Source of the DNA: DASRJG01 sp964647625
Lineage (GTDB): Bacteria > Acidobacteriota > Polarisedimenticolia > Polarisedimenticolales > DASRJG01
Reading direction: 5' to 3'
Assembly (NCBI GenBank): GCA_964647625.1
Contig: CAZYHZ010000005.1
Location: 47,003-111,002 of the forward strand
DNA length: 64,000 bases
Part shown: positions 18,985 through 27,562 of the stretch, in pieces
How the letters are laid out: each line of letters opens with the position of its first letter
Position numbering within the stretch: position 1 is the first letter of the stretch
Notes under the pieces: model-generated
Database searches by the model: none
Told to the model about the DNA's origin: nothing
The model's input: the letters and a program-made list of their open reading frames with translations, nothing else
Made by a program: the position numbers and the translations under genes

Positions 18985-20007
18985 CTAAGACGTCCCGGCG
19001 GCCGCGCTCGTCCCGGCGATCATGCACTTGCGGAACCCGAGGCGGACCTGCTCGCGCACGCGCGCCTTGAACGCGCGTTTCCTCTTGACCCGGGACCGGT
19101 GGCACCGCTTGGTCGCCAGGATCGATTTCTCGGTGAGCGGGACGGTCATCTGGTACATGTCGGAGGTCAGCTTGGTGGCTCCGAGGGCCGTCCAGAAGTC
19201 GTCGTACGCGGCGACGAGCCCCCGCGGCTCGGACCGGGCCGCCGAAAGCTGCGTGTTGGCGCTGATCCCGATGATCCGCTCGAGCTTCAGCTCGAGGGCG
19301 ATGCCCTCGGCCGCGGAGAGCATGAGCGAGGAGGGGGCAATGTCGTGGCAGTCCTTCGTGGCTTTCCGGATTTGATCGAAAGCGCCGCCCTTTCCCTGGA
19401 CGCGGGCGATGTACATGACGTTCGTCGCGTCGATCCCCGCGACGCTTCCGGGGCCCAGCGTGAAGGAAACGGTGTACAGGTTGGTGTCGTCCGCGCGGAA
19501 GATCAGCGCGAGATCCCCTTCGTGGTGCGTCTCGCGCGGGAACGTGAGGAACATGCTGTAGCTGCTCCCCGCAAGCTGCTCCCGCCACAGCTCCATGCCG
19601 CCTTCGACGATCTGCTGGAAGAAGTGCTCGTCCACATTTTCGCGGAGAAGCCGGTAATGGCGGACGAGGATGGCTGCCCGCTCCTGACGCGTCAGGCCGG
19701 TCTTCAGGTATTCGCTCAGATACTTGAACGGCATGAGCGGGTCGGCATCGACGACCGGCCGGACCTCCGGCTTCCAGAGGGTCTTCGTGACCTTGATCTG
19801 GGTCGTCGGGTTGGCGATCATCGTCGCGACATCGCGCGCTCGCCGCTTCGTCCACTGCCACTGCCGGGCGCCCGTCTTCGGATTTTCGGCGCCGGTGAAT
19901 ACGTCACGGATGGCGCCGACGACGAAGGCGAGAGTCGAAGTCAGCCTATGGACATGGAGAAACAACTGGCCCCCCGTGGGCAGATGAAAAGGCACTCCTG
20001 GCTCCAC
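18985..20007 (-). CDS. DUF535 (VirK/YbjX-like) protein
   Basis: 340 residues from GTG 20007. The C-terminal half has DUF535 features: a DFWTALGATK stretch close to the family's FW-x-LGG, then a basic segment (KRCHRSRVKRKRAFKAR) like the family's SKxRSxxRRR end. The N-terminus includes a Trp-rich early segment and a helical domain (RQERAAILVRHYRLL). VirK/YbjX members are enterobacterial envelope or virulence-linked proteins of unknown mechanism. No signal peptide is evident. It is convergent with the TMTC-like gene, leaving 8 bp. Upstream, 20008-20225 is a 218 bp gap of visibly lower GC in which I see no gene. Confidence 0.75.
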   Translation of the reverse strand: MEPGVPFHLPTGGQLFLHVHRLTSTLAFVVGAIRDVFTGAENPKTGARQWQWTKRRARDVATMIANPTTQIKVTKTLWKPEVRPVVDADPLMPFKYLSEYLKTGLTRQERAAILVRHYRLLRENVDEHFFQQIVEGGMELWREQLAGSSYSMFLTFPRETHHEGDLALIFRADDTNLYTVSFTLGPGSVAGIDATNVMYIARVQGKGGAFDQIRKATKDCHDIAPSSLMLSAAEGIALELKLERIIGISANTQLSAARSEPRGLVAAYDDFWTALGATKLTSDMYQMTVPLTEKSILATKRCHRSRVKRKRAFKARVREQVRLGFRKCMIAGTSAAAGTS

Positions 20008-20225
20008 TCAAACTACTGCGTCCGTCGTATGTGGAAATATCTTACCGTGAATGTCCCGCCGCGACTTCTCCAATCTCCAAGAATCGGATTCGGAAGCCGA
20101 TTCGCGACACCGCTCGGATCCCGGAAAATCCGGACTCGTTCCGAAGTGGCGGGGTTTTCGGTGGCGGACGCACGCCCCGTTTTCGAAACGGAAGCTATCG
20201 TCGGTAGGAGGGACGAAGCCGACCC

Positions 20226-20999
20226 CTAGCGAGACCGGCGGGGGCTGACCGTCTCGATTCTCCAGACGGGTCCGGGGGTCGTCAGCTCTCCCTCGAATGC
20301 CACGAACGCCGGCACCGCGTCCTTGACGATCCATGCGTTGCCGTCGCGGGGCGAGCGCCCGGTCAGCGAGGCGAACATTTTCAGCCAGGGACCCAGCCGG
20401 GGCCGAAGGACGTAGTGGGCCGCGGTCATGTCGAGATCGCCCACTTTGATCCCGTCGTCGCCCGTGGGAATGAGCTCGACCTCGATGAGCCGGGCTTTCG
20501 GCGTGAATGCGACGTAGTGAACGGTCTCGCCGACGCCCCTGGGCAGATCCTTGACGATCGTCATGAGCATGCCGTTGTAGACGTCCGCGGGCATGTCGAG
20601 CTTTCCCTCTTCGACGCGCTCCTTGTCGCTTCCTTTTTCCTTCGTGACGAACCGGTAGGTCCCCGCCGGCGGGTTCATCGAGACCTCGGTGTCGTGCTCG
20701 AACGCCGGCCCGCTGGTCTTCAAGGAATAGGTGGTCACCCGGAACTCGCGCTCCTGCGTGAACGTCACGTGCTCGGCCAGCGTCGACCCGTCCTTGAATC
20801 GGAAGACCATGCGTTTGTCGAACTCGTGGTCCTTCCCCGTCGTCAGCTGCTCGCCGTGAGCGAGGAGATTTCCCGAGGTGTCGCGCAGCTCGAGGAATCC
20901 GTGGGTGACGCCTTCCGCATACTCGACGGGGACCGGCGCCGCGAGGAGCGCGGGCGAAAGGACCAGCAAGCCGATCGCGACGGAGATCGCAGGACGCAT
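20226..20999 (-). CDS. Exported protein of unknown function
   Basis: 257 residues from ATG 20999, chosen because GGGAGGG precedes it and a signal peptide (ISVAIGLLVLSPALLAAPV) follows. The mature protein is strand-rich, with LTTGKDHEFDKRMVFRFKDG, FTQEREFRVTTYSLK and a late LRPRLGPWLKMFASLTG. The layout is reminiscent of lipid-binding, DUF3108-like beta proteins, but I cannot assign a family. It is divergent from the membrane protein gene at 21099. Confidence 0.75.
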   Translation of the reverse strand: MRPAISVAIGLLVLSPALLAAPVPVEYAEGVTHGFLELRDTSGNLLAHGEQLTTGKDHEFDKRMVFRFKDGSTLAEHVTFTQEREFRVTTYSLKTSGPAFEHDTEVSMNPPAGTYRFVTKEKGSDKERVEEGKLDMPADVYNGMLMTIVKDLPRGVGETVHYVAFTPKARLIEVELIPTGDDGIKVGDLDMTAAHYVLRPRLGPWLKMFASLTGRSPRDGNAWIVKDAVPAFVAFEGELTTPGPVWRIETVSPRRSR

Positions 21000-21098
21000 C
21001 GAGCCCTCCCGGGAACGCGCCGATTCTCCACCGCTCGCCATGCCGGCGCCAAGGGGCGACGGTTGCTCGCCGGGCCTCCCGACGCCAGATTTCGCCTC

Positions 21099-21938
21099 AT
21101 GAGGGAGCGCGCCGTCGTCGCCACGTCGACCTTGGCGGGGGGGATCCTCCTGACCGCGGTCTACGCTCTGCTTCAGGTCTACGGCCCGGCCAGCCGGGTT
21201 CGCTTCTTCGAGTATCTGATCTCGCCCGGCATCGTGAACTACGGGATCGCCGCTGTGACCGGAGCGTGGCTCGGCGTGTCCGCCGATCAGATCCGCCGTA
21301 GCGCGTCGTACTCGAGGATCCGCGTGATCGTCGGGGCGAGCGGAGGGGCGGCGGCCGGAGTCGCAGCGTCGGCCGCGGGATTGGTCGTGCTCTCGCTGGG
21401 GCCGGAGCACCGGAGCGGCGGGTGGCTCGTGCCCCTGGCGCTCCTTCCCGTCGTCGCGGCCTGGTGGGGCGCGGCGCTTTTCTTCGACGCGCGCAAGACG
21501 ACTCCTGCGGGGACGCTCTGGAAGAGCGCCGAGGTCGGTGCCACGCTCGCCGCGCTTTTCTGCCTGACGATCCCGCAGCTCATGGCCTTTCCGAAGAACG
21601 CGCCGCCCGCCGAGCGGGAAGCCTGGGCCCGCCGGCACGTGCGGCAGTTCGGATCGCTCGCTCACACGATCGCGAGTCTCCCCGAGATCCGGGAGGACGT
21701 GGGCCCCGTCACGATCGTCGCGCCCACGGCCCGCGGCCGGCACATCGCGGCGCAAGAGATGGACGGCGTCGGGATGAACTTCACGCTCGACGTCATCGGG
21801 GAAAAGGGGACCGGAACGTTCCATTCCGATTGCGTGGTCTTCGACGACGCCGTCTATTCCTGGAATCCCGGCACGTGGACGTTCAACGGGAAGACGACGA
21901 CGATCACCGCGGCGCCGAATCAGGTGCGAACGCAGTAG
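21099..21938 (+). CDS. Membrane protein with a Coa1-like C-terminal domain (tentative)
   Basis: 279 residues from ATG 21099. Four hydrophobic helices occupy the first about 155 residues. A soluble domain follows (IVAPTARGRHIAAQEMDGVG, then FTLDVIGEKGTGTFH). Its G-x-G strand pattern is reminiscent of cytochrome-oxidase assembly Coa1-type domains; this is a weak resemblance. No ribosome binding site is seen; CAGATT lies 7 nt before the start. The last 35 bp overlap the convergent ABC exporter gene. Confidence 0.65.
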   Translation: MRERAVVATSTLAGGILLTAVYALLQVYGPASRVRFFEYLISPGIVNYGIAAVTGAWLGVSADQIRRSASYSRIRVIVGASGGAAAGVAASAAGLVVLSLGPEHRSGGWLVPLALLPVVAAWWGAALFFDARKTTPAGTLWKSAEVGATLAALFCLTIPQLMAFPKNAPPAEREAWARRHVRQFGSLAHTIASLPEIREDVGPVTIVAPTARGRHIAAQEMDGVGMNFTLDVIGEKGTGTFHSDCVVFDDAVYSWNPGTWTFNGKTTTITAAPNQVRTQ

Positions 21939-23715
21939 CGCCGCCCTTGAACTGCTCCTCGTAGAGCCTGGCGTAGAGGCCGGACAGCGCCAGGAGCTGA
22001 TCGTGCGTGCCGCGCTCGACGATGCGGCCCTTGTCCAGAACGAGGATCTCGTCCGCTCTCAGGATCGTACTCAGGCGGTGCGCGATGACGAGGCTCGTCC
22101 GGCCGGCCAAGAGAGGCTCGAGCGCCGACTGGATCAGAGCCTCGGAGCGCGAATCGAGCGACGAGGTGGCCTCGTCGAGGATCAGGAGGCGCGGATCGCG
22201 CAACAGAACCCGCGCGATCGCGAGCCTCTGCTTTTCGCCCCCGGACAGCCGGTAGCCGCGCTCGCCGACGGGCGTGTCGTAGCTCTGGGGAAGGGCTGCG
22301 ATCACGTCATGGATCTGCGCCAGGCGGCAGGCCTGCTCGAGATCGGCCTGCGTCGCGTCCGGCTTGGCGTACCGCAGATTCTCGGCGACCGTGGAGTTGA
22401 AGAGCGTCGTTTCCTGGGTGACCTTGGCCGTCCACCGGGACAGGTCGTCGAGCGAGAGATCGCGCAGATCGACGCCGTCGAAGGTCACGCGGCCCCGGCC
22501 CGGATCGAGCAGGCGCGAGGCGAGGTAGGTCACGGTCGTTTTTCCGGCGCCGCTCGGGCCCACCAGCGCGACCATGCGCCCGGGCGCGGCCGCAAACGAG
22601 ATGTCCTCGAGGGTCCACGTGCCTTCGGAATACCCCATCCACACGCCCTCGAACCGCAGCGCCCCCTGGGGCGTCGCGATGGCGGCGGGATTCTTCGGCT
22701 CGTCGATCTCGATCGGAAGGTCGAGGTACTCGAACACGCGGTGGAACTTGGCGACCGCCGTCATCACGTCCACGTGGACGTTGACCAGCGCCGACGCCGG
22801 GGCGTAGAGCCGCCCGAGATAGGCGACGAAGGCGACGATCGTTCCGACGGTGAGCGTTCCCGCGACGGCCTCGTGCCCCCCGACCCAGTAGATGAGAGCC
22901 GGGCCGATGCTCGCGAACATCAGGATCCACATCAGGAACCAGCGCCCCGCCATGCTCTGGCGAATCTCGAGGTCGCGAACCGCGGCCGCCTTGTCGCCGA
23001 AGCGACGCAGCTCCTTGTCTTTCGCGCCGAACAGCCGGAAGAGGAGGAATCCCGACACGGAGAGGGCTTCCTGGATGTGGGCGGTCATCTCCGCCATGCG
23101 CTCCGACGTCTCCGTGGACAGCCGCTTACGGATCCGGCCGACGGTGCGCGTGGGGAGGATGAAAAAAGGCAGCACGGCGGTCGCGATGGCCGCGAGCTTC
23201 CAGTCGATGCGAAAGATCACGATCAGCGTGCTGACGAAGATGAGGGAGTTCGTCACGAGGTTGACGAGCGTCCCCGTGACGACGCCCTGAACGCCGCCGA
23301 CGTCGTTCTGGATGCGGGACAGGATCTCCCCCGATTTGGTGTTCGTGAAGAAGCGCAGCGATTGGCGGAGCAGGCGCGCATACATCGCCTTCCGGATGTC
23401 GAACATCACTGTCTGCCCCATGCGCGTGACCAGGCTCGACTGCCAGACGCTGATCAGCCCGCTGGTGAGGGGAAGCGCGATCATCGCCAGGACGAGCGTG
23501 TCCAGGAGCCTCAGGTTCCGGCCGGGGATGGCCCGATCGATCAGCTCGCGCACGAGCAGCGGCGGGATCAGCCCCAGCAGCGACGTCACCGCGATGCAGA
23601 GCAGGATCAGGAGCGACGATCGCCAGGCCGGCATGAGGTAGCGCCCGATGCGCGACATGTCGCCGCGCTCGATCCTCACGCCCTTGGGGACATCGCCGTA
23701 ATTGAAATGAAACAT
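21904..23715 (-). CDS. ABC exporter half-transporter (MsbA/multidrug type)
   Basis: 603 residues: an N-terminal six-helix ABC_membrane domain and a C-terminal ATPase domain, the standard homodimeric exporter. Walker A is GPSGAGKTT, the signature LSGGEKQRLAIARVLL, Walker B LLILDEATSSLD, and the H-loop IAHRLST. Substrates of this type include lipid A core, lipids, peptides and drugs; none is indicated. ATG 23715 is preceded by TATACT with a 6 nt gap and no ribosome binding site. It is divergent from the cyclophilin gene. Confidence 0.93.
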   Translation of the reverse strand: MFHFNYGDVPKGVRIERGDMSRIGRYLMPAWRSSLLILLCIAVTSLLGLIPPLLVRELIDRAIPGRNLRLLDTLVLAMIALPLTSGLISVWQSSLVTRMGQTVMFDIRKAMYARLLRQSLRFFTNTKSGEILSRIQNDVGGVQGVVTGTLVNLVTNSLIFVSTLIVIFRIDWKLAAIATAVLPFFILPTRTVGRIRKRLSTETSERMAEMTAHIQEALSVSGFLLFRLFGAKDKELRRFGDKAAAVRDLEIRQSMAGRWFLMWILMFASIGPALIYWVGGHEAVAGTLTVGTIVAFVAYLGRLYAPASALVNVHVDVMTAVAKFHRVFEYLDLPIEIDEPKNPAAIATPQGALRFEGVWMGYSEGTWTLEDISFAAAPGRMVALVGPSGAGKTTVTYLASRLLDPGRGRVTFDGVDLRDLSLDDLSRWTAKVTQETTLFNSTVAENLRYAKPDATQADLEQACRLAQIHDVIAALPQSYDTPVGERGYRLSGGEKQRLAIARVLLRDPRLLILDEATSSLDSRSEALIQSALEPLLAGRTSLVIAHRLSTILRADEILVLDKGRIVERGTHDQLLALSGLYARLYEEQFKGGATAFAPDSAPR

Positions 23716-23721
23716 CGAGAA

Positions 23722-23727
23722 AGTATA
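23722..23727 (-). promoter_or_regulatory. -10-like hexamer for leaderless start at 23715
   Basis: TATACT on the minus strand ends 6 nt before ATG 23715. The intervening TTCTCG has no Shine-Dalgarno sequence. Confidence 0.5.
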
Positions 23728-23773
23728 GGGGAACGCCCGGGAGCGGGCGCTAGAATGCAGCGCTCACCCACAA

Positions 23774-23778
23774 GGAGG
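23774..23778 (+). promoter_or_regulatory. Strong ribosome binding site ahead of an ATC codon
   Basis: GGAGG within AAGGAGG is spaced 5 nt from ATC 23784. There is no ATG, GTG or TTG in this frame between the upstream TAG and 23907, so this site is the best evidence for where the cyclophilin begins. Confidence 0.6.
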
Positions 23779-23783
23779 CCGCC

Positions 23784-24353
23784 ATCCAAACCATCGACCA
23801 TCAAATCGATCGCGCCAAAATCGACAAGTCCGATCCGAAGTGGCGAACGCGGCTTCCCAAGCCGGAGGCGATCGCGTTTCCGCCGGATCAGAAGTGGTTC
23901 GCTCTGATGGAGACCAACAAAGGTCCGATCCGAATCGAGCTGCTCCCGCAGGTCGCCCCGATGCACGTGACGAGCTTCGCGTACCTCGCGCGCCTCGGCT
24001 TCTACGACGGGCTGGCGTTCCACCGCGTGATCAAGCGCTTCATGGCGCAGGGCGGATGTCCGCTCGGCACGGGAACCGGTGGGCCGGGCTACCAGTACGC
24101 CGGCGAGTTCTCGCCGAAGGTCAAGCACGACGTCGGCGGCCTCCTGTCGATGGCGAACGCCGGGCCGAACACCGACGGCAGCCAGTTCTTCCTGACGTTC
24201 GTGCCGACGCCCTGGCTCGACGGCAAGCACACGATTTTCGGCAAAGTCGTCGCGGGAGTGGACACGCTCGAAAAGCTCGAAGCGGCGGGGTCCGAATCGG
24301 GACGAACCGCCGAGCCGCTGCGCATCGAGCGGGTGACGGTCGAACAGTCCTAA
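23784..24353 (+). CDS. Cyclophilin-type peptidyl-prolyl cis-trans isomerase, probable ATC start
   Basis: Catalyses proline isomerisation during protein folding; probably cytoplasmic, as no signal peptide is seen. Core motifs are FHRVIKRFMAQGGCP, GPGYQYAGEF, SMANAGPNTDGSQFFLTF and WLDGKHTIFGKVV, all typical of cyclophilins. The first canonical ATG (23907) would remove about 41 residues. These include IDKSDPKWRTRLPKP, a segment I associate with the N-terminus of related cyclophilins in this bacterial group. ATC 23784 with GGAGG 5 nt upstream gives a 189-residue product. The next gene begins right after its stop, so the two are coupled. A sequencing error at the start codon is the main alternative. 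Confidence 0.85.
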   Translation: MQTIDHQIDRAKIDKSDPKWRTRLPKPEAIAFPPDQKWFALMETNKGPIRIELLPQVAPMHVTSFAYLARLGFYDGLAFHRVIKRFMAQGGCPLGTGTGGPGYQYAGEFSPKVKHDVGGLLSMANAGPNTDGSQFFLTFVPTPWLDGKHTIFGKVVAGVDTLEKLEAAGSESGRTAEPLRIERVTVEQS

Positions 24354-26231
24354 ATGGCGAGCGCGTGCGCGGCGGTCGTCGCGCTGGCCGCCATGGGGTC
24401 GATGGGCCTCGCCCTGCTGTGCCGCCTCGATCTCGGGCTGACGCCCCTCGAGCGGATGGCCTACGGCGTGCCGCTGGGCGTCGTCGTCTCCTCGCTCGCG
24501 CTCATCCCGCTGGCGAGCCTCTTCGGGCTTCGGGCGGCGCTCGTCTGGATCGTCGCCGCCGCAGCAGCCGCCGGAGCGTGGGGCATCGGCCCCCGCGGAT
24601 GGTGGCGGGCGTTCGTCCGCCCGCGGTCGCCCGTCTCGGTCGCGGCGTGCGTGGTGATGGCCGCGCTCGTGTTGCGATGGATCCTGCTGTTCCGGACGAC
24701 GCTCTTCGTCACGCAAGACGGCTTGATCGCGGGGCACCGGAACATCTGGGGAGACTGGGCGCAGCACTTGGGCGACGTCTGCTCGTTCGCGTTCGGTGAC
24801 AACTTTCCGCCCACGCATCCGCGGCTGGCCGGCCTTCCGTTCGCCTATCACTATCTGACGTCGGTCACCGTCGCGTCGATGGCGGCGCTCGGCATGGACC
24901 CGATCGCGGCGCTTCCGCTCCACAGCTTCATCTTTTGCATCTTCGTCGCGCTGTCCGTCTACGCGTTCGCGAAGCGGCTGACCGCGAGAGGGGACGTCGC
25001 CGCGATCTCTCTGCTCTTGTTCCTGGTCGGCGGGGGATTGGGCTGGACGCTCACGCTCAAGGACGTGCTCCACGCGCCGCATCCGCTGACCGAGCTCTTT
25101 CTGAAGCCCTGGGACGGCGCGGCGCAGCTCGACCAGAACTACCGGTGGCTCAACGTCTTCTTCTCGCTCGTCTATCCGCAGAGAGCATTCTTGTACGGAA
25201 TCCCTCTCGGGCTTTGCGTGGTCACGCTGCTCGCGATCGCTTCCGCCCGGCCCGCACGACGTCGCTTCTTCCTGGCCGCGGGGCTGATCGCGGGCGCGCT
25301 CCCGCTCGCGCACCTCGGGACGTTTCTCTCGCTGGCGCTGATCACGCCGTTCCTGTTCCTCATGTTTCCGTCTCGCGGCTGGTTCTGGTTCTTCGGTGCG
25401 TGGATCGTCGTCGCCGTGCCCCAGCTCTGGGTCCAGCAAGGAGGCGGGCCCGGCGCGGCCGGCGCGATCCGATTTCACTGGGGCTGGGTCACGGGCGCCG
25501 ATTCGTGGCCGTGGTTCTGGCTCAAGAACCTCGGGGCGTTCATCCCGCTGCTCGGGAGCGCGCTCGTCGACCGTGAGCTGCTCGAACGCGCCCCGACACG
25601 CGTTCTCTGGGCGTTCATGCCGATCTTTCCCATCGCGAACCTCATCGCGTTCCAGCCGTGGGATTGGGACAACTCGAAGATCCTCGTCTACGGGTTCCTC
25701 GCCGCGTGCGTGCTCGTCAGCGCCGCGCTCATGAAGCTGTGGCGGGAGTTCCCGAGCCTTCCGGTCCGCGCGTTTCTCGCGGCCACGATCGTCACGATGA
25801 CCTTGTCCGGCGTGCTCGAGAACGCGGCGCAGCTGCTTGGCCGGGACCGCCATCTCATGTTGACCACGGAAGAGATGGAGGTCGCGAGCGCGGTGCGGTC
25901 GAAGACGGAGCCGCACGCGATCTTCGCGGCCGGCTTGCAGCACAATCATCCCGTTCCCGTGCTCGGCGGGCGCCGCGTGCTCACGAGCTTTCCCGGCTGG
26001 ATGTGGAGCCAAGGCGCCGTGACCGCGCAGCGCGAGCACGATCTGCGGGAGATCTTCGCGTTCGGACCCGGCGCCCGCGGCCTGCTCGCGAAATACCACG
26101 TCGATTACGTCGTGATCGGCCCGAACGAGACCGAGAAGATGGGTGCCGACGCCGGGGCGTTCCGGAACGCGTTTCCCGCGATCGTCGAGACGGCGAGCTA
26201 CACGATCTTCGACGTGCGCCGGCGGCCGTGA
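24354..26231 (+). CDS. Large polytopic membrane protein, glycosyltransferase-C-like
   Basis: 625 residues with about 12-14 membrane helices. It has loops such as IWGDWAQHLGDV and LPFAYHYLTSV, a WLNVFFSLVYPQRAFLYGI motif, and a C-terminal soluble domain ending in ARGLLAKYHVDYVVIGPNE. The layout resembles DUF2298 and other uncharacterised GT-C relatives; the sugar and acceptor are unknown. ATG 24354 follows the cyclophilin stop directly, so it is probably translated from the same mRNA. Confidence 0.75.
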   Translation: MASACAAVVALAAMGSMGLALLCRLDLGLTPLERMAYGVPLGVVVSSLALIPLASLFGLRAALVWIVAAAAAAGAWGIGPRGWWRAFVRPRSPVSVAACVVMAALVLRWILLFRTTLFVTQDGLIAGHRNIWGDWAQHLGDVCSFAFGDNFPPTHPRLAGLPFAYHYLTSVTVASMAALGMDPIAALPLHSFIFCIFVALSVYAFAKRLTARGDVAAISLLLFLVGGGLGWTLTLKDVLHAPHPLTELFLKPWDGAAQLDQNYRWLNVFFSLVYPQRAFLYGIPLGLCVVTLLAIASARPARRRFFLAAGLIAGALPLAHLGTFLSLALITPFLFLMFPSRGWFWFFGAWIVVAVPQLWVQQGGGPGAAGAIRFHWGWVTGADSWPWFWLKNLGAFIPLLGSALVDRELLERAPTRVLWAFMPIFPIANLIAFQPWDWDNSKILVYGFLAACVLVSAALMKLWREFPSLPVRAFLAATIVTMTLSGVLENAAQLLGRDRHLMLTTEEMEVASAVRSKTEPHAIFAAGLQHNHPVPVLGGRRVLTSFPGWMWSQGAVTAQREHDLREIFAFGPGARGLLAKYHVDYVVIGPNETEKMGADAGAFRNAFPAIVETASYTIFDVRRRP

Positions 26232-26238
26232 CAGTCCG

Positions 26239-27555
26239 TCATTTCCAGCTCGAAAGCCACATGCGGTGCCGGAGCGCCTCCGGCGTCAACGGCACGCCGG
26301 TGTAGATCGGATAGAAATAGATGAAGAAGGCGACGGCGAGAGCCACGTAGGCGACCGCCGCGGCGCGCCGGGCGCCCCCCTTGTAGAACGCCTCGACCAA
26401 GAGGACGGCGAGCGCCAGGCACCCGAAGGGAACCGCCGGCAAGAAGTGGTAGGCGAAGGCGATCCGCGGCACGAGAGCCCACGGAAGCCATTGTCCGAAG
26501 AATCCGACGATCATGACGATCGCCGCGGGATCGCGCCGCTTCACCCAGCGGCCCGCGACGTAGACGACCGCCGGGACGAACAGCAGCGTCAGGACAGAAT
26601 TCCCGTTCGCGTAGATGTTCGAGGTCAGCCCATCCACGGTCCCGAGGTAATACCAAACCGGCCGGAGCGTCAGCGGCCACTGCCACCAGCGCGACTGGTA
26701 GGTGTGCGTCGCCTCGAGATGGGTGTGGTAGTAGAAGATCTGGTGCTGGGCCTCCACGAGCTGAGCGAAGCTGTGTCCGGTGAGCAGGAACGGAAGGTAG
26801 GCCATCAGGTAGACGAGAAGCGGCAAGACGCCGAGGGCCAGAGGCACCCAGAGGAGCTGCGCCCTCGCGGCGCGGGCGCCCTCCGGGTCGCGCGGCCGCA
26901 GCAGGAGCGACGCGGTTCGAATCAGCACGATCAGTCCGATGAAGAACGCGGCGTAGGCGGCGTTCCATTTCGTGGCGATGGCGAGCCCGAGGAAGAGCCC
27001 CATGCGCAAGAGCGGCCCGAGCGTGCGCTCCGGCTGCGCCGTGAGATATCCGTAGAGCGCATAGAACGCCGAGAGCATGAACACGGTCCCGAACACGTCG
27101 AGCATGCCGGTTCGGGATTGGACGAGGTAGAGGCCGTCGATCGACAGGAGCAAGGCCGCGAGCACGGCGACGCGTTTTTCTCCCGTCACCGCGAGCGCGA
27201 GCAGATACGCAACGACGATCCCGAGGGCGCCGAAGATCGCCGGGGCGATCCGCCAGCCGAACGAGTTATCCCCCCAGATCTCGATTCCCGCCGCGAGGCA
27301 GAGGACTCCCGCGGGCGGGTGGTTCCACATGTACGCAACCCGCTGGTTCGGCGCCTTGGTGTCCCATAGGTACGCATCGTGATTGCCGGCCACGTACTGC
27401 CCGGCGGTGTACGCGTGATAGACCTCGTCGAAGATGTAGGTGTCGGGCACCGCGAGCCGTGGGGCGAGGAGCGCCATCGCGAGCACGAACAGGACTCCGG
27501 GAATGACGTCGGCCGAGAGAATGCCGCCGACGGTGACGCGAGGGGCGGGGCTCAC
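26239..27555 (-). CDS. Dolichyl/polyprenyl-phosphate-mannose protein mannosyltransferase-like (GT39/PMT)
   Basis: 438 residues, GTG start at 27555. The first loop carries the PMT catalytic acidic pair in YIFDEVYHAYTAG, then NHPPAGVL and WGDNSFGWRIAP. The SRTGMLDVFGTVFMLSAF segment and the closing WLPWALVPRIAFAYHFLP block are strong PMT-family signatures. It likely transfers mannose from a polyprenyl-phosphate donor to Ser or Thr of exported proteins. It starts 8 bp after the stop of the sulfatase-like gene and is third in a minus-strand operon with the two genes upstream. Confidence 0.88.
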   Translation of the reverse strand: MSPAPRVTVGGILSADVIPGVLFVLAMALLAPRLAVPDTYIFDEVYHAYTAGQYVAGNHDAYLWDTKAPNQRVAYMWNHPPAGVLCLAAGIEIWGDNSFGWRIAPAIFGALGIVVAYLLALAVTGEKRVAVLAALLLSIDGLYLVQSRTGMLDVFGTVFMLSAFYALYGYLTAQPERTLGPLLRMGLFLGLAIATKWNAAYAAFFIGLIVLIRTASLLLRPRDPEGARAARAQLLWVPLALGVLPLLVYLMAYLPFLLTGHSFAQLVEAQHQIFYYHTHLEATHTYQSRWWQWPLTLRPVWYYLGTVDGLTSNIYANGNSVLTLLFVPAVVYVAGRWVKRRDPAAIVMIVGFFGQWLPWALVPRIAFAYHFLPAVPFGCLALAVLLVEAFYKGGARRAAAVAYVALAVAFFIYFYPIYTGVPLTPEALRHRMWLSSWK

Positions 27556-27562
27556 GCGATCG

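Noticed and set aside
21796..21818. GGGGAAAAGGGGACC, similar to half of the REP-like palindrome
   Set aside because: No second arm; only chance similarity within a coding sequence.
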